Assembly (NCBI GenBank): GCA_965277445.1
Contig: CBDICY010000032.1
Coordinates: forward strand, 2,914,001 to 2,978,000
Origin: JAFMDF01 sp965277445
Lineage (GTDB): Bacteria; Bacteroidota; Bacteroidia; Chitinophagales; Saprospiraceae
Direction of reading: 5' to 3'
Length of the DNA: 64,000 nt
Shown here: piece by piece, positions 1-13,000 of the stretch
Layout: each line of letters starts with the position of its first letter
How positions within the stretch are numbered: position 1 is the first letter of the stretch
Program-made: the position numbers and the translations under genes
Notes under the pieces: model-generated
Seen by the model: only the letters and a program-made list of their open reading frames with translations
Databases searched by the model: none
What the model was told of the DNA's origin: nothing

Positions 1-366
1 GATGGCGGAGCGGGAACGGTAGTAGAAGCCTATAAAATTTTGTCAGCTTGGGAAGAAGGAACAGGTACTGCTGGATCTGGGACTTCTAATTGGGAGGAAG
101 CATCAAGTGCTACTGCTTGGACAACGCCAGGAGGAGATTTTTCTACAACTGTGGAAGGAACAATTGATGCTTCCTCTTTAGGCTATCATACTATGGATTT
201 GCCCCCTAGCTTAATTCAATATTGGATAGATAATCCAGCTTCCAATTTTGGTGTTCTTTTAAAGAGTACAGGTTCAAATTCTGATAAACATACAGAGTTT
301 AATACCTTTGATGGCCCTGCGAATACTAGGCCTTACTTAGAATTGACCTTTAGTAGTGGGAACTAA
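1..366 (+). CDS. C-terminal end of a DNRLRE-domain surface protein (5' end outside window)
   Basis: The frame is open from the first base of the window to a TAA at 364-366, so the gene starts upstream and only about 121 residues are visible. They form the second half of a DNRLRE domain, a beta-sandwich module of secreted proteins. The tell-tale stretches are AWEEGTGTAGSGTSNWEEA, the PGGDF turn, QYWIDNPASNFGVLLKS and a final RPYLELTF strand. The same stretches occur three times in the giant protein that follows (1074-17042), with closest likeness to its last two copies. This gene is therefore probably a neighbouring paralogue or the end of a related adhesin. The protein stops directly after the domain (SSGN), with no T9SS sorting domain. 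A TTG at 40 is an internal codon, not the start. Confidence 0.85.
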   Translation, partial: DGGAGTVVEAYKILSAWEEGTGTAGSGTSNWEEASSATAWTTPGGDFSTTVEGTIDASSLGYHTMDLPPSLIQYWIDNPASNFGVLLKSTGSNSDKHTEFNTFDGPANTRPYLELTFSSGN

Positions 367-409
367 CAAAAAATAGATACTAGCATCAGATAAATAATTT
401 AAAACTTAA

Positions 410-450
410 CCTCGAATTTTCCAATTAATGAAAATTCGGGGTTTTTCTTT
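410..450 (+). terminator. Intrinsic terminator after the partial DNRLRE gene
   Basis: Twelve-base arms at 410-421 and 430-441 pair with one G-T wobble around an 8-base AT loop. The hairpin is followed by a T-rich run (442-450). It starts 44 bases after the stop codon. Confidence 0.85.
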
Positions 451-1073
451 GTATTAAGGACATTTTTTTCTGCTCCGACTCCCTTTAACGAATTACAGAG
501 GTAGTCTTAAGAAAAATTTAAAATCATTGAGTAGTATGCTTCTTTCTTTATGATTTAAAATAGTTAATTGAAATTAGCATGGTATTTGTAGTACTTACTG
601 TTACTAGTATTTCCCTCCTAATAAATTCCCCTTTTCTAGCAAAAAAATCCCATTTACACAACCCATAACTCCCCTATAATATTCTATTATTGATAGTGTA
701 TAAATTTTTTTATTTGTATCTTTTTGATAATTAAATATTTATGTATTTGCTCCCCAATACTCCCTCCCATCATCTTTGAACAAAACTTTTTCAAAAAGCA
801 AAAATGCACAAACTTATTACTCACAACACTACTACGCTTGCTTATTTAACAAGCTACAAACGAAATGATAATTTTATTCATTTCCTTATTGCTTATAGTT
901 ATTTTTTACACTTCCCAATATTTTTTTACGATTCACTTCTATATCCTATTTCGAAGATTTCTTTTATGCCAATTACTGCCCAGTAGTTGATCTAGCATAT
1001 AGAGGAATTTTTTCTTGTTTAAAAACGAATAACAAATACACACTATTTACCTTTTTACAAACCTATCGTTAAA
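451..1073. other. AT-rich intergenic region, no gene seen
   Basis: About 620 bases of AT-rich DNA separate the terminator from the giant adhesin gene. A 60-codon frame at 804-986 has no family likeness and no visible start signal, so it was not called. The promoter of the giant gene should lie here, but no clean TAnnTTTG box was found near 1000-1073. Confidence 0.5.
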
Positions 1074-4000
1074 ATGTCAAAGTTGAGAATCAAACATATA
1101 CTACTATTGGTAATCCTGTTTAGTGGATTATCTCACTCTGTTTTAGGCGACACTTCGCTTAAGCCCCAGTCGTTTTTCTCTAAACTTGTATTTCAATTAA
1201 AGGAAATTGCTCAGCAAGAAACGATTGCATTAAAACGTAATGTTACTACTGCTAGTCAAGATGCAGCTTTCAAAAATTGTAATGAAACCATTATTTTCAT
1301 CGCAAGAGATGGTGGGCAAATCGAAGAGTTGAATATAACGACTGGTGCTTCTTCTATAGCAACTACTTCTCCTTATACAACGGGTAATTTGAATTCTTTA
1401 GCAGCTAATCCAGATGCAAGTATTGTTTATTATGCTAGAGGTACAAAGATTTATTATTGGGAGCCTGCTACTAATAATCATGGGGAATTGGTTAATTTAT
1501 CTGGTACAATAGGAAGCAATGAATCCTTTTCAAGCGGTGCTGGTGCTTATTATAATGGACATGTTTATATGGGGGCAGAGGACAATACAACGAGTCATAG
1601 TCCTACTGTTTATAGAGTGCCTGTTAGCGCAAATGGAATGTCTACAGCGGGGAGTGCGGTAAAATTGGATATACCTATTTCATCATGGTCTTCTTGGGGA
1701 GATATGATTGTCACTCAAGAAAAAAACAATACGGTTATTTATGGCGGTTTAGGAGCGGGTGCCGTTAATGGTTATAAAAGTATCTATTTCAAATATTATG
1801 TGGAATTAGATATTTATACCATGGTTGCCAGAGATTTGCCGAATGAATTACAAATGGCAGTTGATGTGCATGGAGATATGTGGGTAGCGGCGGCAAATGG
1901 AACAGAATTACAAAAAGTAAATAGAAAGACGGGTGTTAGATATGGTAATATTGTTACCATGTCAGGCATTATTTGGGATATGACAGGCCCATTTAATTGC
2001 CCGCAAACCGTTGAAATTTGTGGGAATGGTATTGATGATGATAATGATGGTTTAATTGATAATGAAGATGGAGAATGTACGACCTTGCCTAGAGGCAGTA
2101 ATGATTGTAATAAAACGATTCCTAGTTCTGGGGATGGTATAAATGGAAAACATACGGTTACGTCTACTTTAACGATAACGGAGAATGGAATTATTGATGA
2201 TATTAATGTCGTCAGTTTAGATATAACACATAACTATATAGATGATATAAATGTGACTTTGACTAGCCCTGCTGGAACTTCTGTTCTATTAATGAATAAA
2301 CCTTGTGGGAATCATTCTAATATATTTGTTACGCTTGATGATGAATCTTCTTTAACTTCCTTTACTTGTCCACCTAATGATGGTAGAAATTATCAACCAG
2401 ATAATCCATTAAGTGCTTTTGACGGAGAAGACGTTAACGGTACGTGGACTTTGACGATAGAAGACACTTACCCTACAGCCGACGGAGGTACTTTAAACTG
2501 TTGGGCATTAGAATTTGATACAGAACATATTCCTACGATAACTACTGAAATATGCGATAATAATATAGACGATGACGGAGATGGATTGATTGATAATTAT
2601 GACCCTGATTGTTCTTGTATCGCAGCAGGTATTCCGAATATTAATTTTGATACGGATCCTAATGGACAAGCGATTGCAGCAGGAACCAATCCTTCTGAAA
2701 CTTGGGCTGCTTGGGGGGTTCATATTACAACAGACAATCCTTCTAGTCGTCCACCAATGATTTTTGATTCTAGCAACCCAACTGGAAACGATGATGACTT
2801 AGGAACACCAAATAGTGATTTTGGTGGCCCTGGTATTGGCGATGGTGGCGAAACAGGGAATATTGGTGAGAACAATACTGCTTTAGGTAATTTATTGATT
2901 ATTTCTACCAACGGCGATAGCAATAATCCTAACGATCACGCAAATGGAGGAACGGTTACCTTTAATTTTGATGTCGATGTAGATGTGGCTTCTTTAGAAA
3001 TTATTGACTTTGATTATGGTATGACCGATGGCATGATTAAAGCTTATGATGCTAGTAATAATTTAATTAAAGAGCAAATCATTTATGCCGTAGGGGATAA
3101 TGGTTACCAAAAAGTGGTTATTTCGGCTACAGGTATTCGCAAAGTAGAAATTATTGTGCCGAATTCATTTTCTATTGCCTCACTTAATTTTTGTGATGAT
3201 GATTTACCAACTGCCACTATCGGAGATTTGGTTTGGAATGATGTTAATAGTGATGGCGCTTCAACTGGTGAATCAGGAATTGCTAACGTAAAAGTTTCTT
3301 TATATGATAATGCCAGCCATTTATTAGCAGAGACATATACAGATATGTCTGGCCTTTATGCCTTTGATAATTTACCTGCTGGACAATATCGAGTAGCCAT
3401 TGATGTACCAAGTGGTTATACAGCTACCCATGATTTAGACGGAGATGATGATAATGATTCAGGTGTATTTACTTTAGGAGAGGATGTTAATAAATTAGAT
3501 GTAGATTTTGGCTTAAATAATGATAATAACCCACCGAATCCTTCACCTTGTAGCGGTAATGGAAATATGGCAATGGGGGCTATTAGAAACGGTGCAGCTA
3601 ATCATGCAACGGGTACACCTGATGGCATTACGACAGAAGTTGGTGCTTCAGGAGATTATTTAGTGGTTACCCTTGCAGATGAATTACCTGTGGGTAGTGC
3701 CTATACGATTTATATTTCTGGACGAGGAGGTTCGGCAACTTCAGATGTTTTTGAAGCACCAAGTGGAACGAATATCCCGAATAGTCAGCAAAATAGCCCT
3801 GCTGGATTTACGCAAAATGGACAAGCAACTGGTGCACAAGATGTAATTACGGCGGTTGCAAAAACCACTATAGTAGCTACTAAATATTTATATTTTGATA
3901 GAGGTTCTGGAGATATTGAAATTGATGCGGTGACTTATGATTTGAATTGTAATCCAGAAATCTGTGATAATGGGATTGACGACGATGGAGATGGCTTAAT

Positions 4001-7000
4001 TGATTGTGATGATCCTGATTGTAATCCTTTACCGACTGCTGCAACTACAGCTACTTATAAAACGATTGCTGATGGAGCTTGGAATAGTTCAGCTACTTGG
4101 CAAAGTGGAAATGTACCTAGTTTAGGAGATATTAGTAATAAAACAATTAGCGTTGAACATAATGTAACCATCGCTAATAATAATATTAAATTAAAAGGAA
4201 ATACTCAGCTATATGTGACTAATGGTAGTTTAGATTTTTCTAATGGTGACTTTTTGATTGAAAATGGTGCCACTTATTTCCAAAATTCAGATTTAACTAC
4301 GGCGAATGGAGGAAATGTAAAAGTAGAAACGGCACAAGGTAAATTAATTGCGAATAAGGGCGTTTTTAGTATTGGTCAAAATTTACAGAACTCTAATGGA
4401 TTAATAAAACTAGAGAATATCTGTTTAACGGTTTATGAAGTTTTTGATAATGCTAATGGTATAGATTCTTTGATTAATGTTTGTGCTACGATTGGAATTA
4501 ATTCTAGTGGGAATTTTGTCAACTATTCTGGTTCTTCTATGTATATCAAGCATTCTGAATTTAAACTACCAAATGGTAATTTCCAAAATGCATCTAGTGC
4601 TACACTTACAGGAATGGATGCTAAAATTTGGTTACAGAATGGGAATCTACAGAATGATGGAACTTGGTCTTTACCTATTACCCAATATTGTGTTTCTGAT
4701 CAAGTAACGGTTTCTGGAGCATATTTACCTAGTGCGGAAGATTGTGCCAATATCAATGATAATTTTACCCCTTGTGATTGTTCTTGTGGTAGTACGCCAG
4801 AAATTTGTGGAAATAATATAGATGATGATGGGGATGGTTTAATAGACTGTGCGGATTCGGATTGTGGACCTGTTGTAATGGCAGGAACCGATGAAAATAT
4901 TTGTACAGGTACTAGTGTTACCCTAACAACTAGCGCAGTTAATGGAGATGGCAATTATACTTATACTTGGAGTAATAGCTTAGGAAGCGGGGCGACTAAG
5001 TCTGTAAATCCTACGACGACGACGACCTATACAGTAACTGTTACAGATGGAAATGGCTGTACCGATACAGATCAAGTTGTGGTTACCGTTAATGCTTGTA
5101 GTGGACCAGAAATCTGCGATAATGGCATTGATGATGATGGAGATGGCTTGATTGATTGTGCCGATACAGATTGTGGAGGGACGCCTAATTCCATTTCTAT
5201 CAGTATTACCAATGGAAATGATGACGCTGAAGAAAATATTTCTAGTGGTACTATCGGATTTACTAGTTCTGATTTAGAGTTGATTGCAGATGGAGGAACT
5301 AACCAAATTGTAGGGATACGTTTTAATGGAGTTAACCTCCCAAATGGAGCGATTATTACCAATGCTTATATCGAATTTGAAACGGATGAACTAAATTCAG
5401 GAACAACTAATTTAATCTTTTCTGGAGATGATTCCGATAATGCCTTAGCTTTTAGTTCCACTAATAAGCTATCTACTCGGAATAAAACAACTGCGGTTAA
5501 TTGGGAGGACGTTCCTGCATGGAATACGGCAGATGAAAAACACCAAACCCCAGATTTATCTATTATTATCCAAGAAATAGTGAATCGTGCTGGATGGGCG
5601 CCAAATAATAGTATCGCTATTTTGGTCGAAGGTTCAGGCGAAAGAACCGCAGAATCTTATAACGGAGAAGTTGCTGCTGCACCACGCCTAGTGATTGAAT
5701 ATTGTGATAATGTACCACCTCCGACAGAAATTTGTGGGGATGGTATAGATAATGATGGTGATAGCTTAATTGACGAAAATGACCCCGACTGTATTAACTG
5801 CGCTACAGGATCTATTTATTATGAAAGATGGACTGGTATTAGTGGAAGTTCCTTAACCGACCTTACAGGAAGTGCTAATTATCCTAATACGCCTACAGAA
5901 ACAGGCACCTTCACTTCTTTCGAGGCACCAACTAATTATGCAGATAATTATGGAACAAGGGTTAGAGGGTTTTTACATCCAACAGCAACTGGAAATTATA
6001 CCTTTACGGTTACTGCTGATGATGATACTGAGGTCTATTTAAGTACAGATGATAGCCCTAATAATAAAATTAAAATTGCAGAAATAACAGGATGGACTAG
6101 TCCAACGGATTTTACAAAATATACAACGCAAACTTCTGTGAGTATTGCGCTTACAGCAGGTCAAAGATATTACATCGAAGCACTTCACAAAGAAGGTGGA
6201 GGTGGTGATAATTTAGCCATTTATTGGCAAACACCTGCTAATTCGACTAGAACAGTTATTGCTGGAAATTATTTATCACCATGGGTTTGTGGTAATACTC
6301 CTGAAATTTGCGATAATGGAATAGACGATGATAATGATGGATTAACGGATTGTGATGATCCTGATTGTGCTAATAATTTAGCAGTAACGATTACATTAAC
6401 AGATGCTGCTATTTGTTCAGGAAACAATACGACCATTACGGCTTCGGCAACTGGAGGCGATGGCAACTATACTTTTAGTTGGAATAATAGTTTGGCTAAT
6501 GGAGTGAGTCACACCATAAACCCAACTACAACAACAACTTATGAGGTACTTGTTACTGATGGAAATGGTTGTACCTCGGTAGAACAGGTGACTTTAATCG
6601 TTAATAATTGTTCAGAAATCTGTGATAATGGTATTGACGATGATGGAGATGGGGATATTGACTGTGCAGATGCTGATTGTCATAATATTAATGTAACTTC
6701 TACGTCTGGTTGTTCTTCTATTACTTTATCTACTTCTGGTGGAACAGCTCCTTATAGTTATGTATGGAGTGATATCCCTGTTTCAAATGCTCATTGGACT
6801 TTTGAAAACACAACCAATGATGTTTCTGGTAATAATAACCATGAAAATACAGCTGCTAGCTTAGGAACTATTGCTTACTCTTCGGATGCAGTAGAAGGTC
6901 AACATTCCCTTTCCTTAAATGGAAGTACTTATGTGCGCTATAGTGTAGATGGCGCATTTATGGAAACAGCTTTCACAGAATGGGCAATTGCTTGTTGGAT

Positions 7001-10000
7001 TAAGCCTACTGGATTAAGTGGTTTACAAACGATCATTGATGAAGGGGGAAGTACGAATGGAATCGCTGTACGTTTAAATAATGCTACCTTAGAATTTGCT
7101 GCTAGAGATAATGGTGTACAAGTCAACGCAGGAACACGTACTATCCCTAATGATGGAGCGTGGCATCATATAGCTGCTGTTTATGCTAATGACTCTTTAA
7201 AATTGTTTTTAGATGGAGTAGGTGGAACAGCGACCTATACAGGCTTTGCGAATAGTGAAGTAAGTGCTCATAGTGGAAATGGGGGAATTGGTTACTATGA
7301 TAATGGCTCTGGATTTGGAGGTAGCACGGCGGACTATTATACTGGTTTAATAGATGATTTTAAATTCTTTTATAATCAATCATTAACCCCTTCCATGATT
7401 GCCGATATAGCTAGAAATGATGGAAATAGAACTAATTTAATAGGTGGCACATATGTAGTTACTGTGCACGATGCTAATGGAGGATGTCCTAGTTCCGAAA
7501 CTATTATTGTTGCTGGAAATTGCGTAGAAATTTGCGATAATGGAATAGATGATGATAATGATGGTCTGATTGATTGTGCCGACCCTGATTGTAATAATGG
7601 ATTAACCCTTACTGCAGCTTTGACCAAAACAGCTATCTGTGAAGGCGAAAGCGTTACCTTATCTGCTAGTGCTATTGGCGGCGATGGCAATTATACTTTT
7701 ACTTGGGATAATAGTATTCCAAATGGAAATAGTCATACGGTTGCACCAATTGCTTCTCTAACCTATAATGTAACGGTGACGGATGGGAATGGCTGTACTG
7801 CAACGGACCAAATTGCTATCGCTGTCATGACTTGTACAGAAATCTGTGATAATGGAATAGATGATGATTTCGATGGAATGATAGACTGTGATGATTCAGA
7901 TTGTAGCCCTGATGGTGCGAATGTTTTTGATGGTTGTATTACCGTAAATTCTACGGGGGATGAAGGAGATACGAACCCTGGGGATGGAAAATGTATGACT
8001 GTGAATTGTGATTGTACCTTAAGAGCGGCAATCGAAGAAGCGAATGCATTAGCAGGAAAAGATACGATTTGCTTTGATATTCCAGTTCCAGGTATGGATT
8101 ATGACGGAACAAAGTGGACGATTACGCCAATGAGTTTATTCGAAAACTTAACGGAGGCGGTCTTTATTGATGGCTATACTCAAAATGGAAGCGCAATGGC
8201 AACGGCAAATACTGCTACTATTCTTAAAATAAAAATAAATGGAGAGAATTTACCAACAAATGGCGCTATTTTCCAAACTACGGCTGATGGCAGTAAATTG
8301 ACAGGAATGGTCATTAGTGGCAACGATGCAAGCGATAACGCTTATGGTGTGAATTTACAAAGTTCCAATAATGAAGTGGTAGGAAATTATATTGGTGTAA
8401 ATGAAGATGGCATAACAGGTTTTGCGAATGGAACTGGTGTTTTAGTCAATGGTAGCAATAATAAAATTGGAGGGATCAACCCCGAAGATGCCAATATTAT
8501 TGCCCAAAATAATGGCGCTGGTATTGAGGTAGTAAATGTAGGAAGTAATGGAAATACCATCTTGCGAAATAGCTTTACTGGAAATGGAGGTATTGGAATT
8601 GATTTAGCGAGCGGAAATACAGGAGACGAAGTAACCGAGAATGATGAAAATGATGTAGACGATGGGGCTAATAATTTATTAAACTTTCCTGAATTAAAAG
8701 GAATTGCCATCGTAAGTGGAGATGTTTATTATGACTTCTTACTAGATGTTCCAGCAGGCGCATACCGTATTGAATTTTATAGCAATACCATAGCGGATCC
8801 GAGCCAGCATGGAGAAGGAAAAACGTTTATCCAAGCCATAAATATCAACCACACAGGAAGTGGACAAGAACAGTTTTATGGAGATTTTACGCCACTAGTA
8901 ACAACAAATATTGGAAGTTATATTACCTTAACAACTACGCAATGTACGGACGGTACTTGTACTGACTTTTACCAGACTTCCGAGTTTAATGGGCATTATG
9001 TTGGTGAAAGATGCTTGGAGTTAACCGATTCAGGAAGTATTGCAGGTGATGAAGAAGGTTGTGGTATTCCTTTTGACCCAAGTTTGATTACCTCTGTAGC
9101 AGACGGTTCAGGTGGCGAAGGAGGCCCAGTTTATTACCAATGGCAAGAGTTGCCAGAGGGGAATAGCGCTTGGAAAGACATCATTGGTGCAACGAGTGCA
9201 ACTTATGACCCAACGCCTATTTCCGTAACAACGAGCTATAGACGGCAAGCAATTAGAGCAAAGTGTTCTACTACTTGGCAAACATCTAATGAAGTTATTA
9301 AAACAGTTTATGGGGTAGCTATTATAGCTGATATTATTACTGCACCATCCGGAACAAATGGCTTCATTTGTGGAGTAGCAGCTTACGAATTTGAAGCAGC
9401 TGATGCAGGAGCTGGTATCACTTATGCTTGGGATTTCGGAGAAAATGCCAACCCAAGATACCTAGAAGGAAAAGGGCCTCATTTTGTCGGCTTTTTAACA
9501 CCCACGGATTCTTTGGCAATTGTTAATGACGTTATCTTACAAGTGGGTAATATTAACTGTCCTGCTTATGATACGACTTCTTTTAGCATCAATCCTATCG
9601 TTTATAGTTCTGATGTAACGACTACCAATCCAACTTCTTGTGGTGCTGCTGATGGTACGATAGAGGTGACGGCTAAAGGTGGGAAAAATCTATGCGTTAA
9701 AGTTAGTTTGGATGGTGGTATAACCTATCAACCAGATGGGCAATTACTTTTCACAGGATTAAGTGAAAATACCTATAATATAGTGTTGAACTATTGTAAT
9801 ATGGATTGCCCTAATCAATATGGCTACGTTACATTAACAGAACCAACGGAAATTATTGCAGCAAATGATGAAATTCAAAATGCTTGTCCTGGATTTGGAT
9901 TTAGTGGCAATGTCTCTTATAACGATCAAAATATTGAGAATACAACCTATTCTATTTTAACAAATCCTACTAAAGGGACAGTTGTGATGAATGCAGCTGG

Positions 10001-13000
10001 TGCTTTTGACTTCACGCCAACTGTTTATGAATGTGGAACAGATCAATTTACTTATCAAGTTTGTAACTTAACGACGGGTTGCTGTGCAACAGGAGTTGTT
10101 AGGCTGAATTTTGAAGATGAGATTATTCCTGAATTAGAAAATGTACCCGCTGATTTAACCATCAATTGTGATGAAGAAGTACCATTAGCACCTTTAGTGT
10201 CTGCTTACGACAATTGTCCTGCTATCTCTATTGATAAGATGGAAACGAGTACACAAGGAGAAGACGGTTGTTCGCTTTATGACTACACCATTACGCGTAC
10301 TTGGACAGCATCTGATATTTGTGGAAACACGGCTTCTGATGAGCAGATTGTGACAATTAGAGACATTACAGCACCAGATATTTTCCGAATTTATACTTTA
10401 CCGAATGGTAAAAAAATGGTAGCAGGGATGATGGAAAATGTAACGCAACGTTGGAAAACGATTCAATTCCCTATTGATTTCCCAACTGTCCCTGTCGTGT
10501 TTACGCAAGTAATTTCAACCATTGATTCTTCTACAGTAGCGGTGCGAATGAGAAATACGTCGATTGCGCAATTTGAATTAAAGTTACAAGAGGAAGAGGC
10601 CAATGACAATATACATGGTGGAGAGAAAGTGGCATGGATTGCCATCGAAGAAGGCACCAATGTCGCTGGTTTTAATTTAGAGGTTGGGACGATTATGGCA
10701 GACCATAACTTTACCAATGTCAATTTTAATAATAACTACGAGGATGGAGCGGCAGTCTTTGCGTCGCTACAATCTATCTTAGAAAGTGATCCAGCTACCG
10801 TAAGATGTGGCAATGGAACAGCTAATGGTGTAAGCTTAAAAGTAGAAGAAGAAACATCTGCGGATGCGGAAACGGATCATATAGCGGAGCGAGTAGGGTA
10901 TTTAGCAGTAGATGGTTTAACTTATATAACGAATGATAAAAATGAAATTATTGGAGAAGTTGGAACGGTAGATGTAAACGCAGGTATTATCGTTGTTTCT
11001 TCTAACAATTATTATTATAACCCAGTAATCGTAGCAAAATATGCAGATGCTAACCAGACCGAACCAATCTTAGTCAATGTAAGAATTTTAAGTAATAACT
11101 CTTTCGAATTAGCATTGGATAGTTGGGAATATCAAACGAATATTACCTCGACAGGTAAGATTTCTTTAATGATTATAGAAGGTAGTTTGCCATTAGATAT
11201 TGAAGATGCGTGTGTTAATGGCACAGATAGCTTGGTCTTAGGCGTGGATATCGTAGCAATTGATAACTGTGATAATAATGTCAGTATTGTTTATGAAGAG
11301 ACTGTTAGCTATGATGGTCCGGCTAAAGTAATTGAAAGAAATTATTCCGCAATAGATGAATGTGGAAATGCAACTTCTTTGACGCAAACTATTCATTGCT
11401 CAGGGGTGGCGCTTAGAACAAAAGCCATGCTTCAGGGAGCTATGATTCGAAGTAATTCGGCTAGTTTGATGCGAGATGATTTACGAAAAAATGTCTTGAT
11501 TCCAGCAGAAGAGCCTTATACTGACTTAGTAGGATTTACACATCATGGAACAGGAGGTAGAGAAAAATTAGATCCTGCTTTATTAACCGTTAATGGGCCA
11601 GATGCGATTGTTGATTGGGTAATGATAGAATTAAGAGATAGACATAATCCTAGTGATGTAATTACGACACAATCAGGATTGTTGCAAAGAGATGGCGATG
11701 TAGTGACTGTAGCAGGGGATTCTGTTATGGTGTTCGAAAATGTACCTGTCAATGATTATTATGTCTCGATCAAACACCGAAATCACTTGGCAATGTACTC
11801 GCTTTATGCTCAAAGATTTGGTCCTGCTATAGTACCTTTTGTAGATTTTACGAATCAATTTACACCTGTAATGGGAGATGTACCTGGAGTAGAAATGGAC
11901 GGAAAAAGAGCAATGTGGTCAGGGGACATTAGTGGAGACGCTAAGATTATTTTCCAAGGTCCACAGAATGATATTTTCCAAATGTTTTATCACATTTTGA
12001 CGCAAGAAAGTAATGCGGAATTCTTGACCAACTTCATTTCTAGAGGGTACACGCAAAAGGATTTTAACTTAGATGGAAAAGTGATTTACCAAGGTCCAGG
12101 GAATGATCGGTCTCCTTTGTTATACCATACTGTTTTAGAACATCCTGATAATAATGGTAATATCTCCAACTTTGTCGTTGAAACAGGTGTCCAAAGGGAT
12201 AGCGTTATCATAGAACCAGGATGGACTGCAGTAGATGAGTGTGCTAGTGACTATACTAAAAATGGTTGTGATTTTGATGGAGATGGTTTAGTTAATGAAG
12301 CAGACTTTGACAAAGATGCAGACGGAGTAGCGGATTCTTTAGATGTTGCTATTTTCGATAAAGATAGTGATTCTGATGGAGATGGACTTTCCGATGATTT
12401 TGAAAATGGAGGAGATGGCATCTTTAACCTGGGAACGGATTCTAATCCGTTAGACCCTTGTGATCCGAATCCTTTAAATGGTAGTTGTGTAGGGATAGAT
12501 GAAGATGGCGATGGTTATTTTGCCAATTATCCGATGACTCATCCGCTTTATGATGAAGTAGATAATGAGGCTTGTTTCCCAGAATTTAATAATAGTAATT
12601 GTGGTTGTAGAGATACTGATGGAGATGGGAAAATTACAGTTTGCCACATTCCAGGAAATAATTATAGCAATAGAGAAACAAAAGAAATAGGGGTTAATGC
12701 TTGGTTAGCGCATAAAGGACATAATGATGTTTGCGGTCCTTGTAATTATGATGAAGATTTAGATGGGGTCTCTGAGGCGGATGATGTTGATCCGAATGAT
12801 CCCTATTCTGATAGTGATGGAGATGGTATTGCCGATATAGTAGAAACTGGAGGAGATGGTACTTATAATGCAGGGATTGACACCGATCCATTATCAGCAG
12901 ATACGGATGAGGATGGAATGGATGATGGAATGGAAGATACCAATAAAAATGGTGTTTTTGACGCAGGAGAGAGTAATCCTTTAGCGTTCTGTGATCCATT

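Noticed and set aside
804..986. 60-codon open frame between the first terminator and the giant gene
   Set aside because: AT-rich, no family likeness, no ribosome site or promoter; open frames of this size are expected by chance.
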